Positions 24,931 to 33,604 of a DNA stretch of 64,000 nucleotides are shown piece by piece. Each line of letters begins with the position of its first letter. Positions within the stretch are counted from its first letter, which is position 1. The notes under the pieces are model-generated. The model ran no database searches and was not told the origin of the DNA. It saw only the letters and a list, made by a program, of their open reading frames with translations. The position numbers were made by a program, and so were the translations under genes. Origin of the DNA: Clostridiales bacterium Firm_14 (GTDB taxonomy: Bacteria; Bacillota; Clostridia; Saccharofermentanales; Saccharofermentanaceae). The stretch spans positions 1 to 64,000 of the forward strand of contig LVAT01000018.1 in the NCBI GenBank assembly GCA_001604135.1. Reading direction: 5' to 3'.

Positions 24931-27919
24931 TGTTCCTCGCCTGCATTTCGAGCCATTCGGTCTCTGTTATAAGGATCTTTCTCGGTTTGCTGCCCTCGAA
25001 AGGTCCGATGATCTTCTTCTTTTCGAGCTCATCAACAAGCCTTGCAGCTCTCGGATATCCGATACCGAGTCTTCTCTGAAGGACAGATACGCTCGCGCTG
25101 CCATACTCAATTACTGTCTGAACTGCCTGGTTGAAGAGGTCGTCAGCACCTGAACCTCCGCCGGAAGCTCCGCCTGATGACGAACCGCCGGAAGACTGGT
25201 CTTCGCCTGCCGTAACCCTGTCGATATCCTTGATGATCGACTCATCGTACATAGCGCCGTACTGCTTCTTAAGGCAGTCGACAACGGCCTCGACTTCCTC
25301 GTCCTTAAGGAATGCGCCCTGGCCTCTTACAGGCTGCGGAGCGCTCATCGGTGCATAGAGCATGTCGCCCTTACCAAGGAGCTTTTCTGCGCCGTAAGAA
25401 TCAAGGATCGTTCTGGAGTCTACGCCTGATGTAACGGCAAATGCGATTCTCGAACCGATATTTGCCTTGATAACACCCGTGATGACGTCAACTGAAGGTC
25501 TCTGTGTTGCAATGAGCAAATGGATGCCGGCAGCTCTTGCGAGTGCGGCAAGTCTGGAGATATATGTCTCGACTTCCTTTGCCGCAACCATCATGAGTTC
25601 GGCAAGCTCGTCGATTACGATGAGGATGAGCGGAAGATGCTCGACTTCCGGATCATTCTTATACTTCTCGTTAAAGCCCTTGATGTCTCTTACCTGGCCC
25701 TCTTCGAAGAGCTTATATCTTCTCTGCATCTCGGTAACTGCCCAGTTAAGAGCGCCTGCCGCCTTCTTAGGGTCCGTGATGACAGGCATGATGAGATGGG
25801 GAACTCCATTATAAACAGAGAGCTCTACGACCTTAGGGTCGACGAGGATCATGCGTACTTCTTCAGGAGAAGAGTGCACGAGGATACTTGTAAGGATCGA
25901 GTTAATACATACTGATTTACCTGAACCCGTAGAACCTGCGATCATGAGGTGAGGCATCTTGGCAAGATCGCAATAGATAGGTCTTCCCGGAATGTCTCTT
26001 CCCAGAGCAACCGTAAGAGGTGTCGATGCCTTGAATTCCTTGGTCTCAACGAGGCCTCTGAGCTGAACTGCAGTGGGAACATCGTTAGGGATCTCGATAC
26101 CGATGGCGCTCTTTCCGGGGATAGGAGCTTCGATCCTTATGGAGATCGCAGCCATTGCGAGCATGATGTCATCCTGAAGGTTTGTAACTCTCGATACCTT
26201 TGTACCGGTCTCAAGCGTAAGCTCGAATCTTGTGATCGAAGGTCCGTGTGTAATATTAACGACTTCAGCTACGATGCCGAAGCTCTTCAGTGCATCTTCC
26301 AGCTTATGTGCCTTTGCCTTAAGCTTCTTCTCAAGATCAGCATCTGCACGCTGCTTGATATCAGGCGCGAGGATCGATGTAGGAGCAGGCTTGTAATTTC
26401 TGAGCTTTCTCTTCTGGGCGCGGAGCTGGGCTTCGTGCTGCTTTGTCTCTTCGGCAAATTCGATATCAGGCTTCTTAGGCTCAGATGTATCGCGTGAGGA
26501 TGTCTTGATGATCCTGCCTTCTGTCCTGCTGAAGCCTTCTGTATTGTCATTTCCAGCATTGATGGTTATTCCGTCACCTGATACAGGCTGAACTGCAGCA
26601 GGAACCTTCTCTGCCTTGCTCTCTTTATTGCCATACATCGAGAGGTCGATGTTGGGCTCTCTTACTGTTCTTGCAGGTTCGGAATAATCGTAGCCTGAAC
26701 CTTCGCTTTCTTCCCTGATCTCATAAGGATCTTCGGTGCCGCTGTAGATATCAGTCTCTTCTGCAGGTTTCTTATTCTCCACAGGAGTAAAGTCATAGAA
26801 ATCTTCCTTTTTACCGGGATCCAAGAACGATAATCTCTTCTTCTCTTTCTTTACCTTGGCAGCTCCGGGGATATTCAGAGGATCTGTGATGTATCCGAAA
26901 TCAGCATCGTTATCTGATCCGCCAGAGACATCATATTCTTTCTCGTTATAAGCGAGCTTGCCGGGTTCCTGCTGTACGGGATGGATCTGTCCGCCTGTAA
27001 GCTTCTCGACATCTGTAAAACCTGACTGGCCGTCGATGGGAAGGCTCGTCATGAAGGGGCCCTGCTTCTCGGAATAAGGGCCTCTGGTCACCTTCTTTTC
27101 GCTCTGAACGAAGCGTGAAGCGCCGTAATCAGGATATTCAGGTGTTGCTGAAGGAGGAATGACGCCGCCTTCGCCGTAAGTTATGAATGTAGTACCGCCG
27201 GCATTCTGTGCCGGTCTCTGCGGCTCAGGTCTTGCGTAATTGTTGCCGGAATAGATCCTGTAATTCGGATCATTCTGTCTCTGTGTCTTATGGCTTACGA
27301 CACTGTTATAGACCTTGCCGGATGCCGTGCTGATGGCTTGGGCTGTCTTCTTAGCCGTAGCCTTAATGGATACTCTGAATACGAGCAGGATCTGGGTAAG
27401 AAGGAATACAACGATAGCGAGGATTCCGATAACATTGCCCGTAACTTCAAAAAGGGCAACTGCGATGGCTCCTCCGACGATACCGCCGGGGAGAACGATC
27501 GAAGTAGATGCAGGATTCTTGATAAGGCTTCCGTCAACGCCGGACTCCCACAACAGCGAGAGCGCCTTAAGTGCAGATGTCTTTCCTTCCGGATTCTGGC
27601 ACAAGCCCTCGAAATGGGTCATATCCATGGTAATGAGGGCCAGGAGAGCCGAGACGGATACCAGAAGGAGGATTATGCTTCTGACTCTGATTCCTGATAC
27701 GCCCTGTCTCTTCTCGAAAAAGACATCAAGCGCAACATAAAGGATATAAACCGGAATGGCATATGCAGCCACACCGATGAGTCCTAAGAAAAAACTCTTT
27801 ACGGCGCTGCCGATAATGCCCGTCAAAGCAACAGGAAGATAGAAGATCAGTATTATCGCTATCGCAACGAAGAACAGAACGATTCCCGCTGCTTCTTTGC
27901 GTGAAGTATCTCTGCTCAA
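24920..27919 (-). CDS. ftsK: DNA translocase FtsK/SpoIIIE
   Basis: A 999-residue hexameric ATPase that pumps chromosomal DNA through the division septum. Four hydrophobic segments lie in the first 200 residues. A Gly/Pro/charged linker of about 330 residues precedes the motor (about 560-900), with Walker A MIAGSTGSGKSVCINSIL and Walker B LILIVIDELAELMM. A Ser/Gly-rich hinge leads to the gamma winged-helix domain (about 935-999, RRLGIGYPRAARLVDELEKK) that reads polar DNA motifs. It overlaps the nudix gene by 4 nt and pncC by 11 nt. Confidence 0.97.
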   Translation of the reverse strand: MSRDTSRKEAAGIVLFFVAIAIILIFYLPVALTGIIGSAVKSFFLGLIGVAAYAIPVYILYVALDVFFEKRQGVSGIRVRSIILLLVSVSALLALITMDMTHFEGLCQNPEGKTSALKALSLLWESGVDGSLIKNPASTSIVLPGGIVGGAIAVALFEVTGNVIGILAIVVFLLTQILLVFRVSIKATAKKTAQAISTASGKVYNSVVSHKTQRQNDPNYRIYSGNNYARPEPQRPAQNAGGTTFITYGEGGVIPPSATPEYPDYGASRFVQSEKKVTRGPYSEKQGPFMTSLPIDGQSGFTDVEKLTGGQIHPVQQEPGKLAYNEKEYDVSGGSDNDADFGYITDPLNIPGAAKVKKEKKRLSFLDPGKKEDFYDFTPVENKKPAEETDIYSGTEDPYEIREESEGSGYDYSEPARTVREPNIDLSMYGNKESKAEKVPAAVQPVSGDGITINAGNDNTEGFSRTEGRIIKTSSRDTSEPKKPDIEFAEETKQHEAQLRAQKRKLRNYKPAPTSILAPDIKQRADADLEKKLKAKAHKLEDALKSFGIVAEVVNITHGPSITRFELTLETGTKVSRVTNLQDDIMLAMAAISIRIEAPIPGKSAIGIEIPNDVPTAVQLRGLVETKEFKASTPLTVALGRDIPGRPIYCDLAKMPHLMIAGSTGSGKSVCINSILTSILVHSSPEEVRMILVDPKVVELSVYNGVPHLIMPVITDPKKAAGALNWAVTEMQRRYKLFEEGQVRDIKGFNEKYKNDPEVEHLPLILIVIDELAELMMVAAKEVETYISRLAALARAAGIHLLIATQRPSVDVITGVIKANIGSRIAFAVTSGVDSRTILDSYGAEKLLGKGDMLYAPMSAPQPVRGQGAFLKDEEVEAVVDCLKKQYGAMYDESIIKDIDRVTAGEDQSSGGSSSGGASGGGSGADDLFNQAVQTVIEYGSASVSVLQRRLGIGYPRAARLVDELEKKKIIGPFEGSKPRKILITETEWLEMQARNSDG

Positions 27920-28476
27920 ATTCCCAACCTCCTGGCAGCCTTATATAACAACACCAATGTCTTGGAGTCTTCGATCTCCTGATCGTCCGCCATCCTGACT
28001 GCTTCTTTAAGCGGCATCTTAACCGTGGATATGTATTCATTGAGATCCGGATTGGCATCACCATGTTCAAGACCCGTTCCGATAAAGAGCGTTATGACCT
28101 CACTGCAATAACCGGGAGTTGCCATAACGGCACCGACACACTCGATGTTCTTTGCTACAAAACCCGTCTCTTCGGTGATCTCTCTTGAAGCACAGGCCAG
28201 GGGCTCCTCGCCCTCTTCGATCTTTCCTGCAGGAGCTTCCAGCATTACCTTCTCAAAAGGGCTCCTGAACTGCTTTACAAGGTAGCAGTTGCCTTCATCA
28301 TCTATCGGAAGGATGCATGCACCGCCGTGGTGCTTTACGATCTCCCTTGTGCTCTCTCTGCCTTCCGGCGTGATTATCTTCTTTATCTCAACGTCAAAGA
28401 CATGACCTTCGAAAACTGTCTTAGAATCAACAGTCTTCTCGAAAAGCATCTCATCATTGCAATTGATCTTACCCAT
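27916..28476 (-). CDS. NUDIX hydrolase, ADP-ribose pyrophosphatase type
   Basis: A 186-residue hydrolase of nucleoside-diphosphate-linked substrates. The complete Nudix box GKIEEGEEPLACASREITEE (from about residue 82) matches GX5EX7REUXEE. Upstream FRSPFEKVMLEAPAG is typical of ADP-ribose pyrophosphatases, so hydrolysis of ADP-ribose to AMP and ribose-5-phosphate is the likely activity. The ATG overlaps the rnhA stop by one base. Confidence 0.92.
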   Translation of the reverse strand: MGKINCNDEMLFEKTVDSKTVFEGHVFDVEIKKIITPEGRESTREIVKHHGGACILPIDDEGNCYLVKQFRSPFEKVMLEAPAGKIEEGEEPLACASREITEETGFVAKNIECVGAVMATPGYCSEVITLFIGTGLEHGDANPDLNEYISTVKMPLKEAVRMADDQEIEDSKTLVLLYKAARRLGI

Positions 28477-28940
28477 TATTCGTGTCCTTTACCTTCGCTG
28501 ATCTTCTTCCATTCCTTTACTGCGAGCTCATCACAGCGGTTGTTAAATTCATTATCCGCATGTCCCTTGACCTTATGGAAAGTGACATTATGCATTGTCG
28601 TAAGGCTTAGAAGTTCCTTCCACAGATCGCTGTTGGCGACTTCCGCCTTGGCACTGTTCTTCCAGCCGTTCTTTGTCCACTTATCAAGCCAGTTCTGTTC
28701 GAAAGCATTGACTACATAAGCACTGTCACTGTAGATATCCACTGTGCAGGGGCGCTTTAATGCTCTAAGACCTTCTATGACCGCCATCAGTTCCATACGG
28801 TTATTGGTCGTATCCGCTTCACCGCCTGAAAGCTCTTTCTTGGCTCCGCCTGCCATGAGGATAGCTGCCCATCCGCCGGGACCGGGATTGCCCGAACAAG
28901 CTCCGTCAGTATAGATTGTAACTTCGCTGATCACTGCCAT
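28476..28940 (-). CDS. rnhA: Ribonuclease HI
   Basis: A 154-residue endonuclease cutting RNA in RNA-DNA hybrids. The four catalytic carboxylates are visible: Asp in YTDGACSGNPGPGG (near 12), Glu in NNRMELMAVIEGL, Asp in IYSDSAYVV, and Asp in KGHADNEFNNRCDELA with the nearby His. It starts 18 nt after proC without a clear ribosome binding site, consistent with coupled translation. Confidence 0.96.
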   Translation of the reverse strand: MAVISEVTIYTDGACSGNPGPGGWAAILMAGGAKKELSGGEADTTNNRMELMAVIEGLRALKRPCTVDIYSDSAYVVNAFEQNWLDKWTKNGWKNSAKAEVANSDLWKELLSLTTMHNVTFHKVKGHADNEFNNRCDELAVKEWKKISEGKGHE

Positions 28941-28958
28941 ATCGATACGGACAAGGGC

Positions 28959-29762
28959 TTACTTATTGCCCTTCATCTCCTGGGTCTTGTCGTAAGCTGC
29001 AGTAACGGACTTGATAACCGCATTCCTCAGACCGTTCTCTTCAAGTGCCATAACACCTGCGATCGTTGTGCCGCCGGGAGAGCATACCATATCCTTAAGC
29101 ACTGCAGGATGCGTGCCTGTCTCAAGAGCGAGCTTGCCGGATCCTGCAACGGTTGCTGCAGCGATCTTAAGAGCATCTGCTCTCTTGATGCCGAGGCTTA
29201 CTGCCGCATCCGCCATAGCCTCAATGAAGAGCATGACATAAGCAGGGCCTGTGCCGGAAACGCAGCCTATCGCATCCAATGTATTCTCATCGCAGAGGAT
29301 AGTCTCTCCGCAAGTATTAAGGAGCTTCAAAACAAAATCAGATTCCTCAGAGTCTAAGCCTACGGGGCAGACTGCAGCTACGCCAAGTCCTACCTGAGCA
29401 GGAGTATTCGGCATGATCCTTACGAACTTCCTGCCTTCACCAAGGATCCCTCCGATCCTTGCACATGTAACTGCTGCTGCAATGGAAAGAACGATAGCAC
29501 CGGGCTTTAAGCTGTCCTTGATGCTCTTCAATGCATCGTCAAAGTGAATGGGCTTGACTGCCATAAGGACATAATCAGCATCCGTTACCGCTTCCACAGC
29601 GGAAGAAGCTGCATTGACACCAAGATCTTCAGCGCACTTTCTGCAGGCTTCAGTATATACATCAAAGCACCAGGCATCGGAAGGATTTATGACTCCGCCC
29701 TTAACAAAACCGCCCAAAAGGGCCTTTCCCATGTTGCCTGTACCGATAACTGCCAATCTCAT
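28959..29762 (-). CDS. proC: Pyrroline-5-carboxylate reductase
   Basis: A 267-residue enzyme for the last step of proline biosynthesis. The N-terminal Rossmann motif is AVIGTGNMGKALLGG. MAVKPIHFDDAL, VRIMPNTPAQVG and the C-terminal signature SPGGTTIAGVMALEENGLR are diagnostic. The start at 29762 follows AAGGAG; an upstream in-frame ATG at 29834 would run into the tRNA promoter region. It appears to head the run proC-rnhA-nudix-ftsK-pncC-murJ-L,D-transpeptidase. Confidence 0.95.
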   Translation of the reverse strand: MRLAVIGTGNMGKALLGGFVKGGVINPSDAWCFDVYTEACRKCAEDLGVNAASSAVEAVTDADYVLMAVKPIHFDDALKSIKDSLKPGAIVLSIAAAVTCARIGGILGEGRKFVRIMPNTPAQVGLGVAAVCPVGLDSEESDFVLKLLNTCGETILCDENTLDAIGCVSGTGPAYVMLFIEAMADAAVSLGIKRADALKIAAATVAGSGKLALETGTHPAVLKDMVCSPGGTTIAGVMALEENGLRNAVIKSVTAAYDKTQEMKGNK

Positions 29763-29815
29763 AGAGCTGCACTCCTTATATATTAAAATATAACGAGACA
29801 ATCTTAACATTACCC

Positions 29816-29844
29816 TTGACATAGTGCAAACCAACTATTAAACT
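29816..29844 (+). promoter_or_regulatory. tRNA-Trp promoter
   Basis: Perfect TTGACA (29816-29821), a 17-nt spacer and TAAACT (29839-29844), ending 15 nt before the mature tRNA 5' end. It is divergent from proC. Confidence 0.7.
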
Positions 29845-29859
29845 GTTCGTTGCAAACAC

Positions 29860-29934
29860 AGGGGAGTGGCTCAACGGTAGAGCAGCGGTCTCCAAAACCG
29901 CCGGTTGCGCGTTCAAATCGTGTCTCCCCTGCCA
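29860..29934 (+). tRNA. tRNA-Trp (anticodon CCA)
   Basis: A cloverleaf can be drawn by eye. The acceptor AGGGGAG pairs with CTCCCCT, then G discriminator and encoded CCA. The D arm is GCTC/GAGC. The anticodon stem is GCGGT/ACCGC with 7-nt loop CTCCAAA, giving anticodon CCA for UGG. The T arm is GCGCG/CGTGT (two G-U pairs) around TTCAAAT. It is the only RNA gene in the window and is expressed alone. Confidence 0.95.
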
Positions 29935-29940
29935 AAATTA

Positions 29941-29973
29941 AAGGAGTTCTTAAGTTTAAGAACTCCTTTTTTT
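29941..29973 (+). terminator. tRNA-Trp terminator, probably bidirectional
   Basis: A 12-bp perfect stem (AAGGAGTTCTTA, 29941-29952, with its complement at 29957-29968), 4-nt loop, then T7. It lies between the tRNA and the convergent end of the paralog operon at 29994, and A-rich sequence on the other side lets it serve both. Confidence 0.92.
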
Positions 29974-29993
29974 GTTTCCATTTTGTCCCTATA

Positions 29994-31022
29994 TCAGGGT
30001 TTGATCCAGTGATACTCCTTTTCCTTTTTTGCCTCTTTTACTGGTTTTGTATCTTCCGCTAATGTTAAGCGGTGTACGGCACCCGGGGCGCCCGTCTTGA
30101 AAGAATCAACTTCCAGCGAAGTTCCGCAGTGTTTGCAGCTCTTAAGAGCATAATCAGCCAATGCACCGCAGTTTGGACAATTGTTGTAATACCACTTTTT
30201 GCTGAGTTTCCTGTCGATATTTCTTTCGATCAGCTTCTTATGATCTTTTGCCTGGTTGTCCGCCACGATCCTGACAGCGCATTTGTATAACAGTCCGTCT
30301 TTGACCTTAATAAATACCAAGCTCAAAACAGCAAAAGTGATCGCCAGCATAGAAGGCAGAAATTCGATCAGGAAATCAAAGAAGAAAAATGCCTGATCAG
30401 TTAAACGTGCCCTCTCGAATACCGGAATAACAAGCTCGTAGAAGAAAAAATTGCAAACCGCAGAAATAATGGCGAATGTGAGCCATGTTACAGGACTCAG
30501 CCAGATGATACGGGAAGTTCTTTTAACCGTCTCTCTACATGCTTTTTTATTGTCTTCGCCGTGTTCTTCATCATAAAAAGAAATTGAATAGTTCTTATCA
30601 AATCTTCCATACCATGTATGTTCATCACCAACACGGTGGTCAGAATAATCAGAACTCCATACGCTTTGATGGGATGACAACGGTTTGTATTTTATGATCT
30701 GGCGGATCGCAGTAAATCTCTTTCTCTCCTTCATGCTCGGAACGAATATGATGAATGCTATTAAAAACAATACAAAGTTTGCAATGTTATATCCGGGAAT
30801 CAATCCGCCATATACTGCTTCTATAAGGAAGATGCAGAAAAAGATAAGGAGCTGAAAGATGTCCATAAAGCCCAAGGCTCTGCCTGAGCCGCTTCCTCCG
30901 CCATAACTGTCGGAATAGCCGTAATCGGAACCGCTGCCGCTGCTAAAACCGCCAAAGCTGCCGCCTGAATCGTGGAAACTTCCGGTATGAGTGTCGGTAT
31001 CGAAAAAATCACCGCTCGCCAT
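29994..31022 (-). CDS. Gly/Ser-rich zinc-ribbon membrane protein, paralog 1
   Basis: 342 residues; family not recognised. A Gly/Ser/Asp-rich N-terminus (about 1-48) is followed by a transmembrane hairpin (about 52-95) and a cytosol-type segment with HTWYGRFDKNYSISFYDEE and KRTSRIIWLSP. A second transmembrane hairpin starts at NFFFYELVIPVFE, then comes LLYKCAVRIVADN. The C-terminal four-Cys zinc ribbon is CPNCGALADYALKSCKHCG, and a basic tail ends the chain. An even helix number would put both ends on the same side, presumably inside. It is the last of six tandem paralogs, its ATG overlapping the stop of paralog 2 (TAATG). Its N-terminus has lost most of the His residues seen in the others. 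Confidence 0.8.
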   Translation of the reverse strand: MASGDFFDTDTHTGSFHDSGGSFGGFSSGSGSDYGYSDSYGGGSGSGRALGFMDIFQLLIFFCIFLIEAVYGGLIPGYNIANFVLFLIAFIIFVPSMKERKRFTAIRQIIKYKPLSSHQSVWSSDYSDHRVGDEHTWYGRFDKNYSISFYDEEHGEDNKKACRETVKRTSRIIWLSPVTWLTFAIISAVCNFFFYELVIPVFERARLTDQAFFFFDFLIEFLPSMLAITFAVLSLVFIKVKDGLLYKCAVRIVADNQAKDHKKLIERNIDRKLSKKWYYNNCPNCGALADYALKSCKHCGTSLEVDSFKTGAPGAVHRLTLAEDTKPVKEAKKEKEYHWIKP

Positions 31023-32017
31023 TACTCTTCCTCCTTTAAGGATATCCTGTGAACCGGAACCTGAATGCCGCTGTCAAAGGACTCGACTTCCAACGAAGTG
31101 CCGCAGTGATCACAGTGCTTGAGCACCTGTGAGGGAAATGCTCCGCAGTTCGGACAGATATTGTAGTACCATTTTCTGCTGAGTTTTGCGCTTATCGCAG
31201 TTTCTTTCTCAAGTTTTTCCAAAGCAGATTTGTTGTCTTCAACCACTCTGACTGCGCACTCGTATAAAAGGTTGTCTTTTACCTTTGTCAGAACAAAGCT
31301 TCCGACTGCAAAAACCATACAGAGGACCGCCGGAAAATAGAATACAAGATGGTCAATAAACGCAAATGCGAGATCTGTCATTTCCGCTTTCTCGAAAACC
31401 GGAATTATAGCTTCATAAAAAAAGAACGTGCTGATAAGACAGAGGATCGAGAAAAGCATCCACCAATATGGACTGACCCATACGATCTTCGGCGTTCTTT
31501 TCATCGTCTCGTATGCTTTTTTAGCATTCTCATCTCCGAAATCCTTATCATAAAAAGCTATGAAATAGCGCTTGTTATAGCCATACCATGACTTGGAATC
31601 AGTCGCGGTCTTTGATACGGAATCACCTTTCCATATATAGCTCAGATTCTTGGCCGGCCCGTATTTCTTAAAAACCGTCAGAGCTTTGGTCCTATGGTAT
31701 TCACTGATGCTCTTGATCAAGAACATGCTGCTTGCAAGAAACATAACAAGATTATCGAGGTTTAACCCTGGAATCTCGTGATGAGCAACCTTCGCCAAAA
31801 AAACAAAGATACCTCCGACTGCGGCCACTGCCAGATAAGCAAAAACGAAAGCAGCATCTTCGCCGGGATCTCCGACAAAGTCGTTGTCGGAATAACTACC
31901 GTCACCGCCACCGCCGCCGCTGCTGAAAGAACCGCCGCTGCTGAAGGAACTGCTGTCACTTGAGCTGTGGAAACTTCCCGAATGAGAATCACTGTCATGA
32001 AATCCGCCGCTGGCCAT
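31022..32017 (-). CDS. Gly/Ser/His-rich zinc-ribbon membrane protein, paralog 2
   Basis: 331 residues with the family plan. The N-terminus is MASGGFHDSDSHSGSFHSS and then a Ser/Gly run (about 1-45). Helices lie at about 55-75 and 85-103. The central segment has KSWYGYNKRYFIAFYDKDF, then MKRTPKIVWVSPYWW entering hairpin 2. FFYEAIIPVFEKAEMTDLAF and LLYECAVRVVEDN follow. The C-terminal ribbon is CPNCGAFPSQVLKHCDHCG. It follows the short paralog 3 by 20 nt. Function unknown; the ribbon suggests metal or protein binding on the inner face. Confidence 0.8.
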   Translation of the reverse strand: MASGGFHDSDSHSGSFHSSSDSSSFSSGGSFSSGGGGGDGSYSDNDFVGDPGEDAAFVFAYLAVAAVGGIFVFLAKVAHHEIPGLNLDNLVMFLASSMFLIKSISEYHRTKALTVFKKYGPAKNLSYIWKGDSVSKTATDSKSWYGYNKRYFIAFYDKDFGDENAKKAYETMKRTPKIVWVSPYWWMLFSILCLISTFFFYEAIIPVFEKAEMTDLAFAFIDHLVFYFPAVLCMVFAVGSFVLTKVKDNLLYECAVRVVEDNKSALEKLEKETAISAKLSRKWYYNICPNCGAFPSQVLKHCDHCGTSLEVESFDSGIQVPVHRISLKEEE

Positions 32018-32037
32018 CTTCTGCTCCTATCTGCAGT

Positions 32038-32481
32038 TTACGATTTATTGTCCTTGCTGCCTTCAATTATCAGCGAAGCGCCGCAGAAAGAACATTCTGA
32101 TTTATTCTCTTCTCTCGGGGCACCGCATTTCGGACAGTTGGTGTAATACTTGTGCTTAAAGAACTCTGCCTTGGCATCGAGTTCTTTCTGAATCTTTTCA
32201 TTTTTCTCGATGACTTTTTCAGTCACTTTTTCCTCGACCTTTTCGTGATGCTTCTTTATGTAGATCTGACCTGAGACAATATATGCCACGAACAAAGAAG
32301 CTATGATCAAGGGCGTATAGTACGTAAGATGATCAATGGCGCTGAAAGCCGGTCCGTCCTCCATGGATCTCTCGAAAACCGGGATTACCCATTCATAGTA
32401 CAGATTCGTCGCAAAAAGGATAAGACTTAAGACTATTCCCGCTATGCCTATCGGCATAGAAAACTTGAAAAACTTATACAT
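32038..32481 (-). CDS. Half-length zinc-ribbon membrane protein, paralog 3
   Basis: Only 147 residues. It corresponds to the second half of its neighbours: a transmembrane hairpin with LYYEWVIPVFERSMEDGPAF, a charged probable coiled coil (about 75-108, EKVEEKVTEKVIEKNEKIQK) and a C-terminal ribbon (CPKCGAPREENKSECSFCG). The Gly/Ser/His-rich N-terminus, first hairpin and WxG segment are absent. The ATG overlaps the stop of paralog 4 by 8 nt, so the short form looks like a translated gene and not a fragment. It may partner with the long forms; this is inference. Confidence 0.72.
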   Translation of the reverse strand: MYKFFKFSMPIGIAGIVLSLILFATNLYYEWVIPVFERSMEDGPAFSAIDHLTYYTPLIIASLFVAYIVSGQIYIKKHHEKVEEKVTEKVIEKNEKIQKELDAKAEFFKHKYYTNCPKCGAPREENKSECSFCGASLIIEGSKDNKS

Positions 32482-33508
32482 CTAAATCCTCCCATCTCAA
32501 ATCAAGATACCTTGTAGAATTGTCGTTTTCTTCTCTTACACGTCTTATGGAACTGAGGTTCTTATCACCTTCCATGACCTCCAGAGAGCTTCCGCAGCTT
32601 ATGCATGTCTTGAGAGAAGCCGTGGCTTTTGCTCCGCAGTTAGGACAAAACGTGTGGAACCACTTCTTGCCGATCTCGGTCTTGATGAAATTCTCCGTCT
32701 CGGCAAACTTTTCTTCCGTATTGATATCAGAAGCCAGTCTTACTGCACACTCATAAAGTATATTATCCCTGACCTTAACAAAAACAAAGCTTAAGATAGG
32801 ACATCCGAGCGCCAGAACGGACGGCAGATAGAAAATGAATTCATCGAAAAACTTAAAAGCAAAATCGCTCATGATCATATTCTCGAAGATCGGAATAATG
32901 CACTCGTAGAAAAAGAAATTCACGGCAAAGATCATAATAGCGATCCAAAGCCATGTGCCGGGTCTTAGCCATACGATCCTCGGCGTTCTCTTCATGGTCT
33001 TAAGCACTTCCTCACAGTTCTTTACGCCCTGCGCCTTGGTATAAAAGTCGATCCTGTAAGCCTTGCTGTTCTTACCCGCCCAGGTTTTCTCGTCTCCTAT
33101 CCTCTCACGTGAATATATATCACTGTATACGTAATTATTTGAATAACCGCGTTTGCGGAGACTGTCCAGTGCAGAAGTCCTAACGGATTGTTTAAAACTC
33201 ATTGGGAACAGGAAACCAGCCAAAGTGAATATGCCGAGATTAAGAAGATTAAGACCCGGAACCTCGCCGTGTGCAATCGATGAAAGAACGGAAATAATAC
33301 CGTACAGCACTGCTCCGAGAACGTAGAGTACAATCAATGCCAAGCCGGAAAGGTCACCCCCGCCGCCACCGCCGCCGTAATGACCGCCGCCTCCGTAATG
33401 GCCACCGCCACCGCCGCCGGAACGTCCGCCGCCACCCGAATGGTGTCCGCCACCGGAATGGTGTCCGCCTGAATGTGAACTGCCTCCGTGAAAACTACCC
33501 CTTGCCAT
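32474..33508 (-). CDS. His/Gly-rich zinc-ribbon membrane protein, paralog 4
   Basis: 344 residues; the most His-rich N-terminus of the family (about 1-50, repeats such as HSGGHHSGGGHHSGGG, potentially metal-binding). Hairpin 1 follows (about 52-98), then KTWAGKNSKAYRIDFYTK, MKRTPRIVWLRPGTW, hairpin 2 with FFYECIIPIFENMIMSDFAF, ILYECAVRLASD and ribbon CPNCGAKATASLKTCISCG. It leads the second transcription unit of the array (paralogs 4-3-2-1) behind its own promoter. The ribosome binding site GGGGG is identical in context to that of paralog 6. Confidence 0.8.
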   Translation of the reverse strand: MARGSFHGGSSHSGGHHSGGGHHSGGGGRSGGGGGGHYGGGGHYGGGGGGGDLSGLALIVLYVLGAVLYGIISVLSSIAHGEVPGLNLLNLGIFTLAGFLFPMSFKQSVRTSALDSLRKRGYSNNYVYSDIYSRERIGDEKTWAGKNSKAYRIDFYTKAQGVKNCEEVLKTMKRTPRIVWLRPGTWLWIAIMIFAVNFFFYECIIPIFENMIMSDFAFKFFDEFIFYLPSVLALGCPILSFVFVKVRDNILYECAVRLASDINTEEKFAETENFIKTEIGKKWFHTFCPNCGAKATASLKTCISCGSSLEVMEGDKNLSSIRRVREENDNSTRYLDLRWEDLDV

Positions 33509-33546
33509 AATCTACCCCCGCAAACTATGCCTACACCTACAATTCT

Positions 33547-33575
33547 AGAATAAATACCCTCTCAGGTTTTGTAAA
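33547..33575 (-). promoter_or_regulatory. Promoter of paralog unit 4-3-2-1
   Basis: TTTACA (33570-33575), a 17-nt spacer and TATTCT (33547-33552) on the minus strand. The same -35, spacing, -10 and GGGGGTAG ribosome-binding region recur upstream of paralog 6. Confidence 0.6.
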
Positions 33576-33604
33576 TAGACATCATGGAAATGCTGCCCCT
33601 TGTG

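Noticed and set aside
28941-29762. Longer proC start at 29834
   Set aside because: It would overlap the tRNA promoter and has no ribosome binding site, while MRLAVIGTG at 29762 has AAGGAG and aligns with the family start.
33360-33500. Short tandem DNA repeats of a mobile or recombination type
   Set aside because: The GCCGCC-rich pattern is explained by Gly/His codons of the coding head of paralog 4.
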